DNA from: Zunongwangia profunda SM-A87
Lineage (GTDB): Bacteria > Bacteroidota > Bacteroidia > Flavobacteriales > Flavobacteriaceae
Direction of reading: 5' to 3'
Length of the DNA stretch: 64,000 nt
Assembly (NCBI RefSeq): GCF_000023465.1
Contig: NC_014041.1
Span: forward strand, 1,571,001 to 1,635,000
The notes under the pieces were generated by a model that saw only the letters and a list, made by a program, of their open reading frames with translations, was not told the DNA's origin and made no database searches. A program made the position numbers and the translations under genes. Numbering within the stretch: position 1 is the stretch's first letter; every line of letters begins with the position of its first letter. Below, one piece after another: positions 18,301-25,921 of this stretch.

Positions 18301-19023
18301 ATGGACAGAAAAGATTTTTTAAGGAACTCAGCAATTTTAGGTGGAGCAACCATACTCCCTACTAACAATGTATTTTCGCAGAATGTGACTGAAAATGGAA
18401 TAGATAAGTTGGTCGACAAAAACGGTAACTTTATCCAGAAATCACTTCCTTACAACAAAACATTTTTGGAACCACATATGGACGAAGAAACCCTTCACTT
18501 ACACTATGAGTTTCATCATGGTGGAGCAGTTAAAGGTGCAAACAAAGATTTGATTAAAATAAAAGAACACCTAAAATCAGGAGATTTAGACCAGGTTGAT
18601 TTGTGGACACGCAAACTGGCGTATCATTTTTCAAGCCACGTGCTACATACCATTTTCTGGACAAACCTTTCCAATAAAAAAACACAGCCCAAAGCAGAAC
18701 TATTGAAACAGATAGAAAAAGATTTCGGCTCATTTGAAAAGCTCCAGGTATATATAGCAAAAGTATCTAAAGGCGTAGAAGGAAGCGGCTGGGGTATTTT
18801 GGGTTATCAACCCTTTTCCCGATCGCTAACCATCTTGCAATGTGAGAATCATCAGAAACTGACCCAGTGGGGCGTGATTCCGTTATTGGTTATTGATGTG
18901 TGGGAACATGCATATTATTTGAAACACAAAAATAAAAGAGGGGATTTTGTCGATACGATTTTAAATATCATTAATTGGGATAATGTAGCAGAACGATATA
19001 ATAAGGCCATAAAAATTGTTTAA
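18301..19023 (+). CDS. Superoxide dismutase (Fe/Mn family), exported
   Basis: Converts superoxide to hydrogen peroxide and oxygen. At 240 aa it has an N-terminal leader with an RKDFLRNSAILGG start that resembles a Tat or Sec signal, then the SOD fold from SLPYNKTFLEPH. All four metal ligands are visible: His68 (LHLHYEFHH), His116 (VLHTIFW), Asp189 and His193 (DVWEHAYYLKH). GSGWG is also present. The stop and the chrA start overlap by one base (TAATG). Fe-SOD genes named chrC accompany chrA in known chromate resistance operons, so a role in coping with Cr(VI)-derived oxygen radicals is likely. Confidence 0.92.
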   Translation: MDRKDFLRNSAILGGATILPTNNVFSQNVTENGIDKLVDKNGNFIQKSLPYNKTFLEPHMDEETLHLHYEFHHGGAVKGANKDLIKIKEHLKSGDLDQVDLWTRKLAYHFSSHVLHTIFWTNLSNKKTQPKAELLKQIEKDFGSFEKLQVYIAKVSKGVEGSGWGILGYQPFSRSLTILQCENHQKLTQWGVIPLLVIDVWEHAYYLKHKNKRGDFVDTILNIINWDNVAERYNKAIKIV

Positions 19024-20390
19024 TGGAGCAATTACCCTTTAAAGAAGCCATAAAAGTATGGATTAGAGTAGCCATTTATAGCTTTGGTGGACCTGCCGGG
19101 CAGATTGCGGTGATGCATAAAATTCTGGTCGAAGAAAAAAAATGGATAAGTGAGGACCGCTTTTTACATGCGCTCAATTACTGTATGCTGCTGCCTGGGC
19201 CGGAAGCCCAGCAGCTGGCCACGTATATTGGGTGGTTGCTGCATAGGACGAAAGGGGGGGTAACTGCAGGTATTTTATTTGTAATACCTGGATTTGTTTC
19301 AATACTAATTCTCAGTATTCTTTACGCTGCTTACAGAGATGTTGGTATTGTCGAAGCTATATTCTTCGGTATTAAACCTGCCGTCTTAGCCATAGTTGTT
19401 GGAGCCGTCATTAAAATAGGTAAAAAGGCCATCAAAAATGAGCTCATGTTTGTTTTGGCGGCTTTGGCCTTTATAGCTATATTTTTCTTTGAGGTAGATT
19501 TTCCTTATATAATAATAGCAGCGGGATTGACAGGTTTTATTGGCGGAAAACTTTGGGAAGAAAAATTCCATGTCATTAAAGGGCATAGATTAGCTGAAGA
19601 ACATAAAGACAAGGACAATAATGAAAATACATTGATTGACAGCAAAATACAACCTGTAAAGCCGTCTTTAAAAAAAACATTCAAGACTATTTTTATTTTC
19701 CTAACGCTATGGTCTTTACCACTATTGATCCTTGGACTGGTGATTGGGGTCGAAAACATTTTCTTCTCGGAAGGCTTATTTTTCAGTAAAACGGCCGTTC
19801 TAACTTTCGGAGGGGCTTATGCTGTATTAGCCTATATCGCTCAAAAAGCGGTTGAAGATTATGGCTGGTTACAATCCGGTGAAATGTTGGATGGACTGGG
19901 TATGGCCGAAACTACGCCGGGTCCGCTGATACAGGTGGTACAGTTCGTAGGCTTCATGGGGGCCTATAGATTAAGCGGCTCTCTCGATCCTCTAACAGCT
20001 GGAATTTTAGCTTCCCTGATGGTTACCTGGGTTACCTTTGTACCTTGCTTTCTATTCATTTTTACAGGCGCTCCTTATATAGAATACCTACGGGGCAATA
20101 AAAGTTTAACCACTGCACTATCAGGAATTACAGCTGCCGTAGTAGGGGTTGTACTTAATCTGGGTGTCTGGTTTGCAATCCACACCCTTTTCTCTGAGGT
20201 TAACGAAAAATATCTGTACGGAGCAAGGTGGTTGATTCCCGAATGGAGCACAGTTAATATTGGATCATTAATTATTGCTCTAATAGCCTCTTTTGTATAT
20301 TTCATTTTGAAATGGGATATGTTGAAAACTATCCTGATCAGTGTTTTATCAGGTATCATCTATTTCTTCATATTTAAGGAATTAGGTTGA
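19023..20390 (+). CDS. chrA: Chromate transporter ChrA (long, two-domain)
   Basis: Inner-membrane transporter of the CHR family that exports chromate. The 455-aa length is the long form with two homologous halves. The first half has FGGPAGQIAVMHKILVEEKKW and LPGPEAQQLATYIGW; the second has FGGAYAVLAYIAQKAVEDYGW and ETTPGPLIQVVQFVG. The paired PGP motifs are diagnostic. About ten hydrophobic segments are visible. It is coupled to the SOD gene upstream and followed by a decayed gene and DUF1259. Actual chromate efflux is a family-based inference. Confidence 0.93.
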   Translation: MEQLPFKEAIKVWIRVAIYSFGGPAGQIAVMHKILVEEKKWISEDRFLHALNYCMLLPGPEAQQLATYIGWLLHRTKGGVTAGILFVIPGFVSILILSILYAAYRDVGIVEAIFFGIKPAVLAIVVGAVIKIGKKAIKNELMFVLAALAFIAIFFFEVDFPYIIIAAGLTGFIGGKLWEEKFHVIKGHRLAEEHKDKDNNENTLIDSKIQPVKPSLKKTFKTIFIFLTLWSLPLLILGLVIGVENIFFSEGLFFSKTAVLTFGGAYAVLAYIAQKAVEDYGWLQSGEMLDGLGMAETTPGPLIQVVQFVGFMGAYRLSGSLDPLTAGILASLMVTWVTFVPCFLFIFTGAPYIEYLRGNKSLTTALSGITAAVVGVVLNLGVWFAIHTLFSEVNEKYLYGARWLIPEWSTVNIGSLIIALIASFVYFILKWDMLKTILISVLSGIIYFFIFKELG

Positions 20391-20414
20391 TTATGTGCTG
20401 TAACCCTATTGTCG

Positions 20415-20815
20415 ATAACAGCATGATAACAAAGGATATGGCACTTACGGTATGTTTAAAAGGTGTAACCGGCAATCACGACAAGGGCGGCGGTTTATGG
20501 ATAAAACAATTATTATGTAGTACGGGCAAATCCACTCGAGGATAACGTGGTGTGTACAAAGTAGAAGATGGCTAACGCAGAGATTTGCCCCTTGTAGGAA
20601 AAGGAAAAACCTATGGCTTAGATGTTGCCGCTCTAGGTGATAACTGGAAGAGCCTGGAATTAATATTAAAAGTGATGATTTACCATTTATTTGAACAATA
20701 AGGAGTATTTAAAGTTAAAGATACCACCCTCACTAAAGCTGGTAAGGTGGGTTTATGGACCAAAGAAGATGCTGTAACTTACTTTGATGATTTCAGTATA
20801 AAAACATTAGATTGA
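20415..20815 (+). pseudogene. Decayed DUF1080/family 16-like concanavalin-fold protein
   Basis: No intact frame exists, but successive frames give pieces of the LamG/DUF1080-like fold: KDMALTVCLKGVTGNHDKGGGL, then NNYYVVRANPLEDNV in another frame, then VYKVEDG, LPLVGKGKTYGLDVAALGDNW, and finally FKVKDTTLTKAGKVGLWTKEDAVTYFDDFSIKTLD with a stop at 20813-20815. At least three frameshifts and internal stops are needed. Such proteins are often near DUF1259 genes, so this was probably a member of the chrA-DUF1259 unit before decay. Confidence 0.65.
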
Positions 20816-20848
20816 TTAGAAGAATTTAAATAATAAAACAAACATATT

Positions 20849-21823
20849 ATGAAAAGTAAATACGTATTGATTTCAACAGTTTTTTTATTGCTTTCGTGCA
20901 ATGGCCATGACGGTAAAAAAGAGAATGCTGACAGTTCTCGCCCATCTTCTGAAAAACAAAAGGAGATAGAACAACAGGAAGATATGGAACGGCATCCCCT
21001 GAATATTACAGCTATCCGGGAGGTTATTGGCATTAAGGGCACGGAAAACAATGGGGAATATAAAGTAGTAGTTCCCCAAAATGATCTAGAGATAATGGTT
21101 GATGGTTTTAAAATCATCCCCCCGATGGGACTAGGCAGCTGGGCAGCATTTTCTGCGATTAAAGAGGGAGCAATGGTCATGGGCGATATAGTGGTGACTG
21201 AAGATGATTTGTGGCCGGTACAACAGGAAGTAATAAGACAGGGATTGACTATTACCGCCATCCATAATCATTTTGTGAGGAATAATCCCAATGTCATGTA
21301 CATGCATATTGGAGGTATGGGTGAAGAAGGAGTACTTGCAGAAAAAGTAAAAGCTTTATTCGATAAGGTTGTGGAAGTGCGTGGTGGGAATCCTGCAGCT
21401 TCCGAACCTAGTGAAGTCGAGAATACGCTGGATACTGATAGAATAGATAATATTATAGGACATTCAGGTAATCTTAACAATGGAGTTTATAAGATTACAA
21501 TAGGGAGGCCAGATGTTGATCTTAGGGAGCACGGAGCTCCTGTTAGTACTTTTATGGGATTTAATACCTGGGCCAGCTGGCAGGGGACTCCAGAAAAAGC
21601 TGCTGTTGCAGGAGATTTCACCATGCTTGCCGATGAAATTGCCCCTGTTATAAAAGCCCTTGTAGAAAACGGTATTGAAGTAGTGGCAGTACATAATCAC
21701 ATGGTGTATGAAGAACCAAGAATATTCTTTTTACATTATTGGGGTGTGGGCCCAGCCGAGAAACTCGCCCACGGTCTGAAAACGGCTCTTAACCAGACCG
21801 GGGTGGTGAGCAAAAATGAATAA
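20849..21823 (+). CDS. DUF1259 (LppY/LpqO-like) lipoprotein
   Basis: A 324-aa exported lipoprotein (signal ending LLLSCNG) followed by an acidic linker and two copies of the DUF1259 module. The first repeat carries LGSWAAFSAIKEGAMVMGDIVV, AIHNHF and MYMHIGG. The second carries MGFNTWASWQGTPEKAAVAGDFTM, AVHNHM and FFLHYWG. The repeated HNH and H-x-G residues suggest a metal site, but no activity is established for the family. It follows the chrA cassette and a decayed DUF1080-like gene. Genes of this family often travel with chrA and SOD, which supports a shared stress role. Confidence 0.85.
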   Translation: MKSKYVLISTVFLLLSCNGHDGKKENADSSRPSSEKQKEIEQQEDMERHPLNITAIREVIGIKGTENNGEYKVVVPQNDLEIMVDGFKIIPPMGLGSWAAFSAIKEGAMVMGDIVVTEDDLWPVQQEVIRQGLTITAIHNHFVRNNPNVMYMHIGGMGEEGVLAEKVKALFDKVVEVRGGNPAASEPSEVENTLDTDRIDNIIGHSGNLNNGVYKITIGRPDVDLREHGAPVSTFMGFNTWASWQGTPEKAAVAGDFTMLADEIAPVIKALVENGIEVVAVHNHMVYEEPRIFFLHYWGVGPAEKLAHGLKTALNQTGVVSKNE

Positions 21824-22135
21824 TTAAATTCATTTTTAATTTAGCGAGGTATTTTAAATGAATGAGAGAGGAGACACGGGATTAATTTCCGTTACCTCTT
21901 TCCACGTAAAAATACCTACGGTTCTCGTATACTGTAATTTTTCTATTTATTCTGAATTTCCTCTAACCATTGCCAAGAGGTGGATGTCCTGTCTGGAACT
22001 TGCCGAAATAAAACTTTATGTGAGCTTTTTAATAATCCCTTGAATAAAATAGACCTATGAGTAACCCAGGCGAAATTTTCGTTATCTTTAAAAGAAAAGG
22101 ATAATTATATGTCTATATACGATTACCCTTTAAAA

Positions 22136-22345
22136 TGTTGAAATTTTCTTTAACGAAAAGGATGTTGAACTCCTATTAAATTAAAAGGTCTTAAAACCTG
22201 ATTTTCCATCTGATGCCGTTCCGGAGATAACTAACAAGGGCTTTTATCAAATAAGTATCAGCCCGAAGCTTTGAATAGCGTATAATTCGTTCCTATCAGT
22301 TCGGTCACAGTTTATTATTATGGGGAAGTATTCCCCGATAGAAAG
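22136..22345 (+). pseudogene. Remnant of a CusA/CzcA-type RND metal efflux pump
   Basis: Two pieces in different frames fit the N-terminus of heavy-metal RND pumps: MLKFSLTKRML, like the usual I-K/R-F-S/A-L-x-x-R-L start, and then DFPSDAVPEITNKGFYQISISPKL, which matches the LPIDAVPDITNxQVQ...SP signature. Traces of the following RxxxxFG segment (RSYQFGHSLLLWG) come in a third frame. The rest of the roughly 1,000-residue gene is missing. The DAVPEITN match is specific, but the fragment is short. Confidence 0.5.
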
Positions 22346-22509
22346 TTAACAATTACAGAAACTCACTAACATATATATAATTCCTAAATAAGTGTGTTCG
22401 TAAAACTAAGGGGGAATAGCAAGAGGGTAACACGCGAAGCGATGTTACAGATCATTAATACATTGAAATTCAATAAATTACGAATTTAAATCCTATCATT
22501 TTTCACGTA

Positions 22510-22564
22510 TTTTGCGACAAATGCACTCGCAACCCCCGTAAATAGGTGGTTTTTTGCGACAAAT
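22510..22564. repeat. Direct repeat TTTTGCGACAAAT (x2)
   Basis: Identical 13-mers at 22510-22522 and 22552-22564, with CACG near both. They lie in degenerate DNA of island A. A recombination or replication role is possible but unsupported. Confidence 0.4.
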
Positions 22565-22665
22565 TTCACGGAAAACTGAAATTCAAACCCACTTACCACT
22601 TTTACCTCCACTTCGCAAAAGCTCCATTTCAGCAAAAGAGGTTTATTACAATTTGTCTTAGACAC

Positions 22666-22719
22666 GAGCCAAAAAGCTTAAAATATTAAAAGAATACGAT
22701 CGAAAAAGCTTTTTGACTC
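22666..22719. repeat. Inverted repeat with 14-bp arms
   Basis: GAGCCAAAAAGCTT (22666-22679) and AAGCTTTTTGACTC (22706-22719) are complementary with one mismatch across a 26-nt loop. No poly-T follows, so it is not an obvious terminator. Confidence 0.4.
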
Positions 22720-23189
22720 AAGTCCGCTAGGCGGTAACTAAAATTCACCGATCAGGTTTTCAGAATTATTTAAAAATCCTTCCTACATCACCTTACCTTT
22801 CGATGCAAAAATCAAGCTTAAAAATTAACCGGAGCGCATAAACCGCTTTGCTATTTATAGCTCCTCTATAATTTTAAAACTGAATGAAGTAGCATCAAAA
22901 GGTAATGCGATGGCGCTGGAAGAAGTAAATAAAATTGAGAATAAACCATTTCATCCTGATCTCACTATTTTTTCTTTTCGCCGGCAAAAGGAAAATGCTC
23001 CAGATGAAAAAAGTAAATTGGTTTTTGTTCTAAACTTTCCGGATTGACCAGATTCGATGCAAAATCTTTGATTTTTTTGGAGTCGGATCTTTTACTTCCT
23101 CAATAAATTAGACAGGATTCATAATCTAATTATTTGTATATTTGATTAGGTCAGAATATCAAACTGCACCAATACGTTCTATTTAAATT

Positions 23190-23207
23190 GTGAGTTAATC
23201 GTGAGTT
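23190..23207 (+). repeat. Paired GTGAGTT motifs at the right end of island A
   Basis: GTGAGTT at 23190 and 23201, spaced 11 bp as in the pairs near the integrase. The pair and its flanks resemble 48982-48999, and both precede an att copy by about 70 nt. Probable integrase arm site. Confidence 0.5.
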
Positions 23208-23262
23208 CAAAAAACTAGAACTGCGTGAAACCATACAAATACTGGGGTTTTCAGCGTTTTAA

Positions 23263-23288
23263 AAGCGTTCTGCCACCCCGACCAAGAC
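23263..23288 (+). repeat. att copy at the island A / segment B junction
   Basis: A 26-nt sequence identical to 49055-49080. It contains CTGCCACCCCGAC from the 3' end of tRNA-Pro. It is followed at once by a terminator-like hairpin, as a tRNA 3' end would be. Confidence 0.7.
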
Positions 23289-23318
23289 AATCCAATCACG
23301 AAAGTGGTTGGATTTTTT
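23289..23318 (+). terminator. Terminator-like hairpin after the att copy
   Basis: ATCCAATCAC and GTGGTTGGAT pair (one G-T) around GAAA and run into seven T. A degenerate copy of the same hairpin follows the next att copy (23531-23559). This fits the idea that the ancestral tRNA terminator was duplicated with each insertion. Confidence 0.6.
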
Positions 23319-23371
23319 TGTTTTATAGCGACAAATCGAAGGATTTGGGAGCTATCAAAAGAAAAAAAGGG

Positions 23372-23514
23372 ATCAGGCGTAGCCTGGATTGGATAGTGTT
23401 GAGTAACAATCCTATTTTCAGGATCACCGCTAAGGTAATCCTCATCAGGCGTAGCCTGGATTGGATAGTGTTGAGTAACAATCCTATTTTCAGGATCACC
23501 GCTAAGGTAATCCT
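23372..23514 (+). repeat. Two tandem copies of a 71-nt structured repeat (period 72)
   Basis: Copy 1 is 23372-23442 and copy 2 is 23444-23514, apparently identical. Each unit contains three possible stems: AGGC-GTA-GCCT, GGATTG...CAATCC, and AGGATCACC...GGTAATCCT. The second copy runs straight into the tRNA-like CTGCCACCCCGA. Long overlapping open frames on both strands here are an artefact of the tandem repeat and are not genes. Confidence 0.75.
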
Positions 23515-23524
23515 GCCACCCCGA
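23509..23524 (+). repeat. Second att copy, exact match to tRNA-Pro 3' end
   Basis: AATCCTGCCACCCCGA, identical to 13736-13751 in tRNA-Pro. It lies about 240 nt after the first junction copy and is followed by a degenerate terminator-like hairpin. It marks the left edge of segment B. Confidence 0.7.
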
Positions 23525-23742
23525 TAAAAAATCCAATCACAAAAGTGGTAAAATTTTTTTATAGCACTAAATCTAAATATGGAATCAGGATTTTATTCTA
23601 AACTTAAGTATACTCCAGTAAAATTAAGCTGTGTTAAACAAGGGCATTACAAATACGGTACATAGCTAAGAAGTTTAAAAAGTACTTTTTTCCGTTTACA
23701 GAAGTAAGAGTTAGTTCACTCGGTAATCCAGAAGTCATATTC

Positions 23743-23822
23743 CCGTCACGTCACCTTAGCTATCCGCATGCCCCGAAATAAAAATATTTTGTGCCTCGTG
23801 CGCTAAGGTTGAGGTAGTTTAC
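23743..23822. repeat. Diverged copy of a dispersed intergenic repeat
   Basis: Shares CCGTCACG, CGAAATAAAAA, TGCCTCGTG and TTGAGG-AGTTTAC in the same order with 43073-43162, and includes an inner inverted repeat CCTTAGC...GCTAAGG. A weaker relative sits near 27451-27482. The rest of 23525-23983 shows no gene. Confidence 0.45.
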
Positions 23823-23983
23823 AAAAACTTAGAAATAGCGAACTATTCCTATAAAAGTCATAACTTAAGCGTTCAAAGTATTCCTGACCCTTCTAATAAA
23901 ATTAAAAAGTACATCGCTATGAAATGCTAGCTATTGATCGTTAGCTTAATAATAAGCAACTATTTAAGCTTTTTTCAAAGGAT

Positions 23984-24241
23984 ATGAGCATCGGAAAATC
24001 CGAAATATTATTTTCCGAGATTCTAGATGAGGATAGGCAACTAGATATTCATTTATCTGAAAGTTATAATACTTCCGATAAAAAGTATCCGGTTGTAGAG
24101 CTGCTTGACAGAAATTATAATTTTATACCTACAATAGGAATTACTAAATTTCTTTATTTAAATTGGTTACTGCCTGAAATGATTATTGTAGGCGTTAGAA
24201 ATACCAATCGCAATAAAGACTTAACGCCAGGTTCTTTATAA
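23984..24241 (+). pseudogene. N-terminal remnant of an esterase (alpha/beta hydrolase, esterase D-like)
   Basis: The 85-residue frame matches the start of putative esterases with SESYNTSDKKYPVVELLDRNYNF and PEMIIVGVRNTNRNKDLTPGS, which correspond to the LPxxYxxxxxxYPVLYxLDG and IVVxIPNTxRxxDLTP signatures. It stops before the nucleophile elbow. A few further residues (ELTPHV) appear out of frame downstream. The enzyme is not functional. Confidence 0.65.
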
Positions 24242-24298
24242 TTTCGAAGCAAGCCTGGGTGAATTAACTCCTCATGTAGGATTAAAAAATGATTAAAA

Positions 24299-24934
24299 AT
24301 GAAAAAAAATCTGATAGTAGTATTTTTCGTTGGATTTATATTTACCGGTTATGGAAATGAACCACATCGCTATCTTTTTTTTCTTCATAATAGATTTTTA
24401 GAAGAACATGAATTGGATGATATTCATCCGGAATATGGTAAAACGGAGTATCAGGCTATATTACAAGAATTCAAATCCTCGGGATTCAATGTGCTAAGTG
24501 AAAAAAGAAATGGCAATGTGAATGCCAGGGAATATGCTATTGGAATAGTTGAACAGATAGATAGTTTAATATCGATGGGTGTAGAACCTAATAAAATCAC
24601 CGTGGTGGGTACTTCTAAAGGAGGTTATATCGCACAGTATGTTTCAACACTGGCGCATAATCCCAATTTAAATTTTGTTTTTATCGCCAGTTACAGGGAG
24701 CGTGATTTGCTGCATATTCCTGAAATTAATTTCTGTGGAAATATCCTTACCATCTATGAAAAAACAGATCCATTTGGGGTTTCAGCAGTAGCCAGAAAGG
24801 AGAACGCTACATGTGATATCCCACATTTTAAAGAAATTGAAATCAATACAGGTTTGCGTCATGGCTTTTTGTTTAGACCGCTAAAAGAATGGATATTACC
24901 TACGATTAGATGGGCAAAGGCTAATTATAACTAA
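24299..24934 (+). CDS. Alpha/beta hydrolase, exported
   Basis: A 211-aa protein with a signal-like N-terminus (KKNLIVVFFVGFIFTGYG). The nucleophile elbow is GTSKGG (Ser near 104). The likely acid is Asp in YEKTDPFG and the His is in GLRHGFLF close to the C-terminus. This is a compact hydrolase fold without a lid domain. The substrate is unknown. It follows an esterase remnant and precedes a methyltransferase on the same strand, with a 104-nt gap. Confidence 0.8.
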   Translation: MKKNLIVVFFVGFIFTGYGNEPHRYLFFLHNRFLEEHELDDIHPEYGKTEYQAILQEFKSSGFNVLSEKRNGNVNAREYAIGIVEQIDSLISMGVEPNKITVVGTSKGGYIAQYVSTLAHNPNLNFVFIASYRERDLLHIPEINFCGNILTIYEKTDPFGVSAVARKENATCDIPHFKEIEINTGLRHGFLFRPLKEWILPTIRWAKANYN

Positions 24935-25038
24935 CCTGGGCAGCAGCTTAAGAGTAGGTATTCCGTAAGCATAAATAGCAATAGCAATAAATATTGTTTA
25001 ATTTAGAGCCATAAGATCTCATCAACATAACAATCAGT

Positions 25039-25893
25039 ATGGAACATCAAAAAAACATAGGGGTACATGAAACGGCTTTTGTGACTTCCGCCTTTCGGGC
25101 AACCGATGAAAAACTGAGTCAGGATATTTTTGCCAGGCTATGGCAAAATCCTAAAACCGATAGGTGGATCATCGACTATTTACAGGAGGTGTCTTCGGAA
25201 GAGCCTTTTACACATTGTTTACGAAATAGATTTTTCCTGACCCATCTCAATGAGTTACTAGAAAAAGAAGCGATTACGGTATTGATCAATTTTGGTAGCG
25301 GATTCAGTATGTATCCGTTTTTGCTGAATGAGAAACTGACTCATATTGAAATTGATAAACCTAAAATCATAACTTATAAAAAACAGCACATAGAGCAATG
25401 GCAGTCTGAGGGGGTGCTTCCCAAACGGAATATTCATTTTATTGGTGTGGATTTTAGTACAGATTATAAAGATGATTTATTAACAAAACTAAATGCCATA
25501 AAAGGCAATCAGGCGTGTTTTATTCTTATAGAGGGAGTGCTCTTCTTTTTAAACCGGGAAGAAACCCATGGCTTGTTTAACTTGTTCGATGAAATTCAAA
25601 AGCCTGGAGACTATATTGGTAGTGCTTCATTTCAGGAAAAGATAAAGGAGACTCAGGCGTTTAAGAACCTACTGCGCTTTTTCAATGTAAAAGTTTCAAA
25701 AACAAGTAAAGATGATTATCAAACCATAGATGATCAATTTTACACCACTATACCTAATTATAGATTGATGGATCAACAGGATTATTTTAGCTTATCAAAA
25801 AAATATGCTCATAAAATAGCGGAAGAAAAAACAATGATTCTCAACGAAAATTTTTATTTGCTGAAAAAAAATAATCAGTTTTATAACAACTAA
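25039..25893 (+). CDS. Leucine carboxyl methyltransferase-like SAM-dependent methyltransferase
   Basis: A 284-aa class I methyltransferase of the LCMT/PPM-like family. It begins with ETAFVTSAFRATDEKLSQDIFARLW, has the SAM-binding VLINFGSGFSMYPF (a GxGxxxxP loop), the acidic strand end HIEIDKP, and LIEGVLFFLNREET, which matches the EGxxxYL signature of the family. Many relatives modify small polyketide or acid substrates; the target here is unknown. A 28-nt gap to the next hydrolase gene suggests co-transcription. Confidence 0.82.
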   Translation: MEHQKNIGVHETAFVTSAFRATDEKLSQDIFARLWQNPKTDRWIIDYLQEVSSEEPFTHCLRNRFFLTHLNELLEKEAITVLINFGSGFSMYPFLLNEKLTHIEIDKPKIITYKKQHIEQWQSEGVLPKRNIHFIGVDFSTDYKDDLLTKLNAIKGNQACFILIEGVLFFLNREETHGLFNLFDEIQKPGDYIGSASFQEKIKETQAFKNLLRFFNVKVSKTSKDDYQTIDDQFYTTIPNYRLMDQQDYFSLSKKYAHKIAEEKTMILNENFYLLKKNNQFYNN

Positions 25894-25921
25894 ACAGGTA
25901 AGACACCTTTTAATAAATACT

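Larger units (their letters stand above)
21824..23189. other. 1.4-kb degenerate region at the right end of island A
   Basis: No intact gene is supported. It holds a CusA-like remnant (22136-22345), a direct repeat of TTTTGCGACAAAT (22510 and 22552), a 14-bp inverted repeat (22666-22719), and a 45-codon unrecognised open frame near 22912-23046. The open frame at 21858-22043 has no family features. This looks like eroded mobile-element DNA next to the att junction. Confidence 0.5.
13736..23288. mobile_element. Integrative island A at tRNA-Pro
   Basis: Bounded by the tRNA-Pro 3' end and the first downstream att copy at 23263-23288. It contains a tyrosine recombinase next to the tRNA, paired GTGAGTT motifs at both ends, and a cargo of two-component regulators, superoxide dismutase, ChrA and DUF1259 genes. 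Several decayed genes (outer-membrane protein, glycan-hydrolase-like, CusA-like) suggest an old insertion. No relaxase, T4SS or phage structural genes are seen, so it is either mobilised in trans or defective. The right boundary could instead be the copy at 23509-23524. Confidence 0.6.

Noticed and set aside
21858..22043. 61-codon frame after DUF1259
   Set aside because: No motif, no ribosome-binding context, and it lies in degenerate DNA.
22912..23046. 45-codon frame beginning MALEEVNKIENKPFHPD
   Set aside because: Looks protein-like but is too short to place in a family; may be a remnant.
23372..23524. Possible second tRNA gene ending CTGCCACCCCGA
   Set aside because: No anticodon arm or matching 5' acceptor strand is present; only the 3' end is tRNA-like.
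23207..23536. Overlapping open frames of about 100 codons on both strands
   Set aside because: They are produced by the 72-bp tandem repeat (the peptide repeats itself) and cross two att copies; no family or codon signal supports them.
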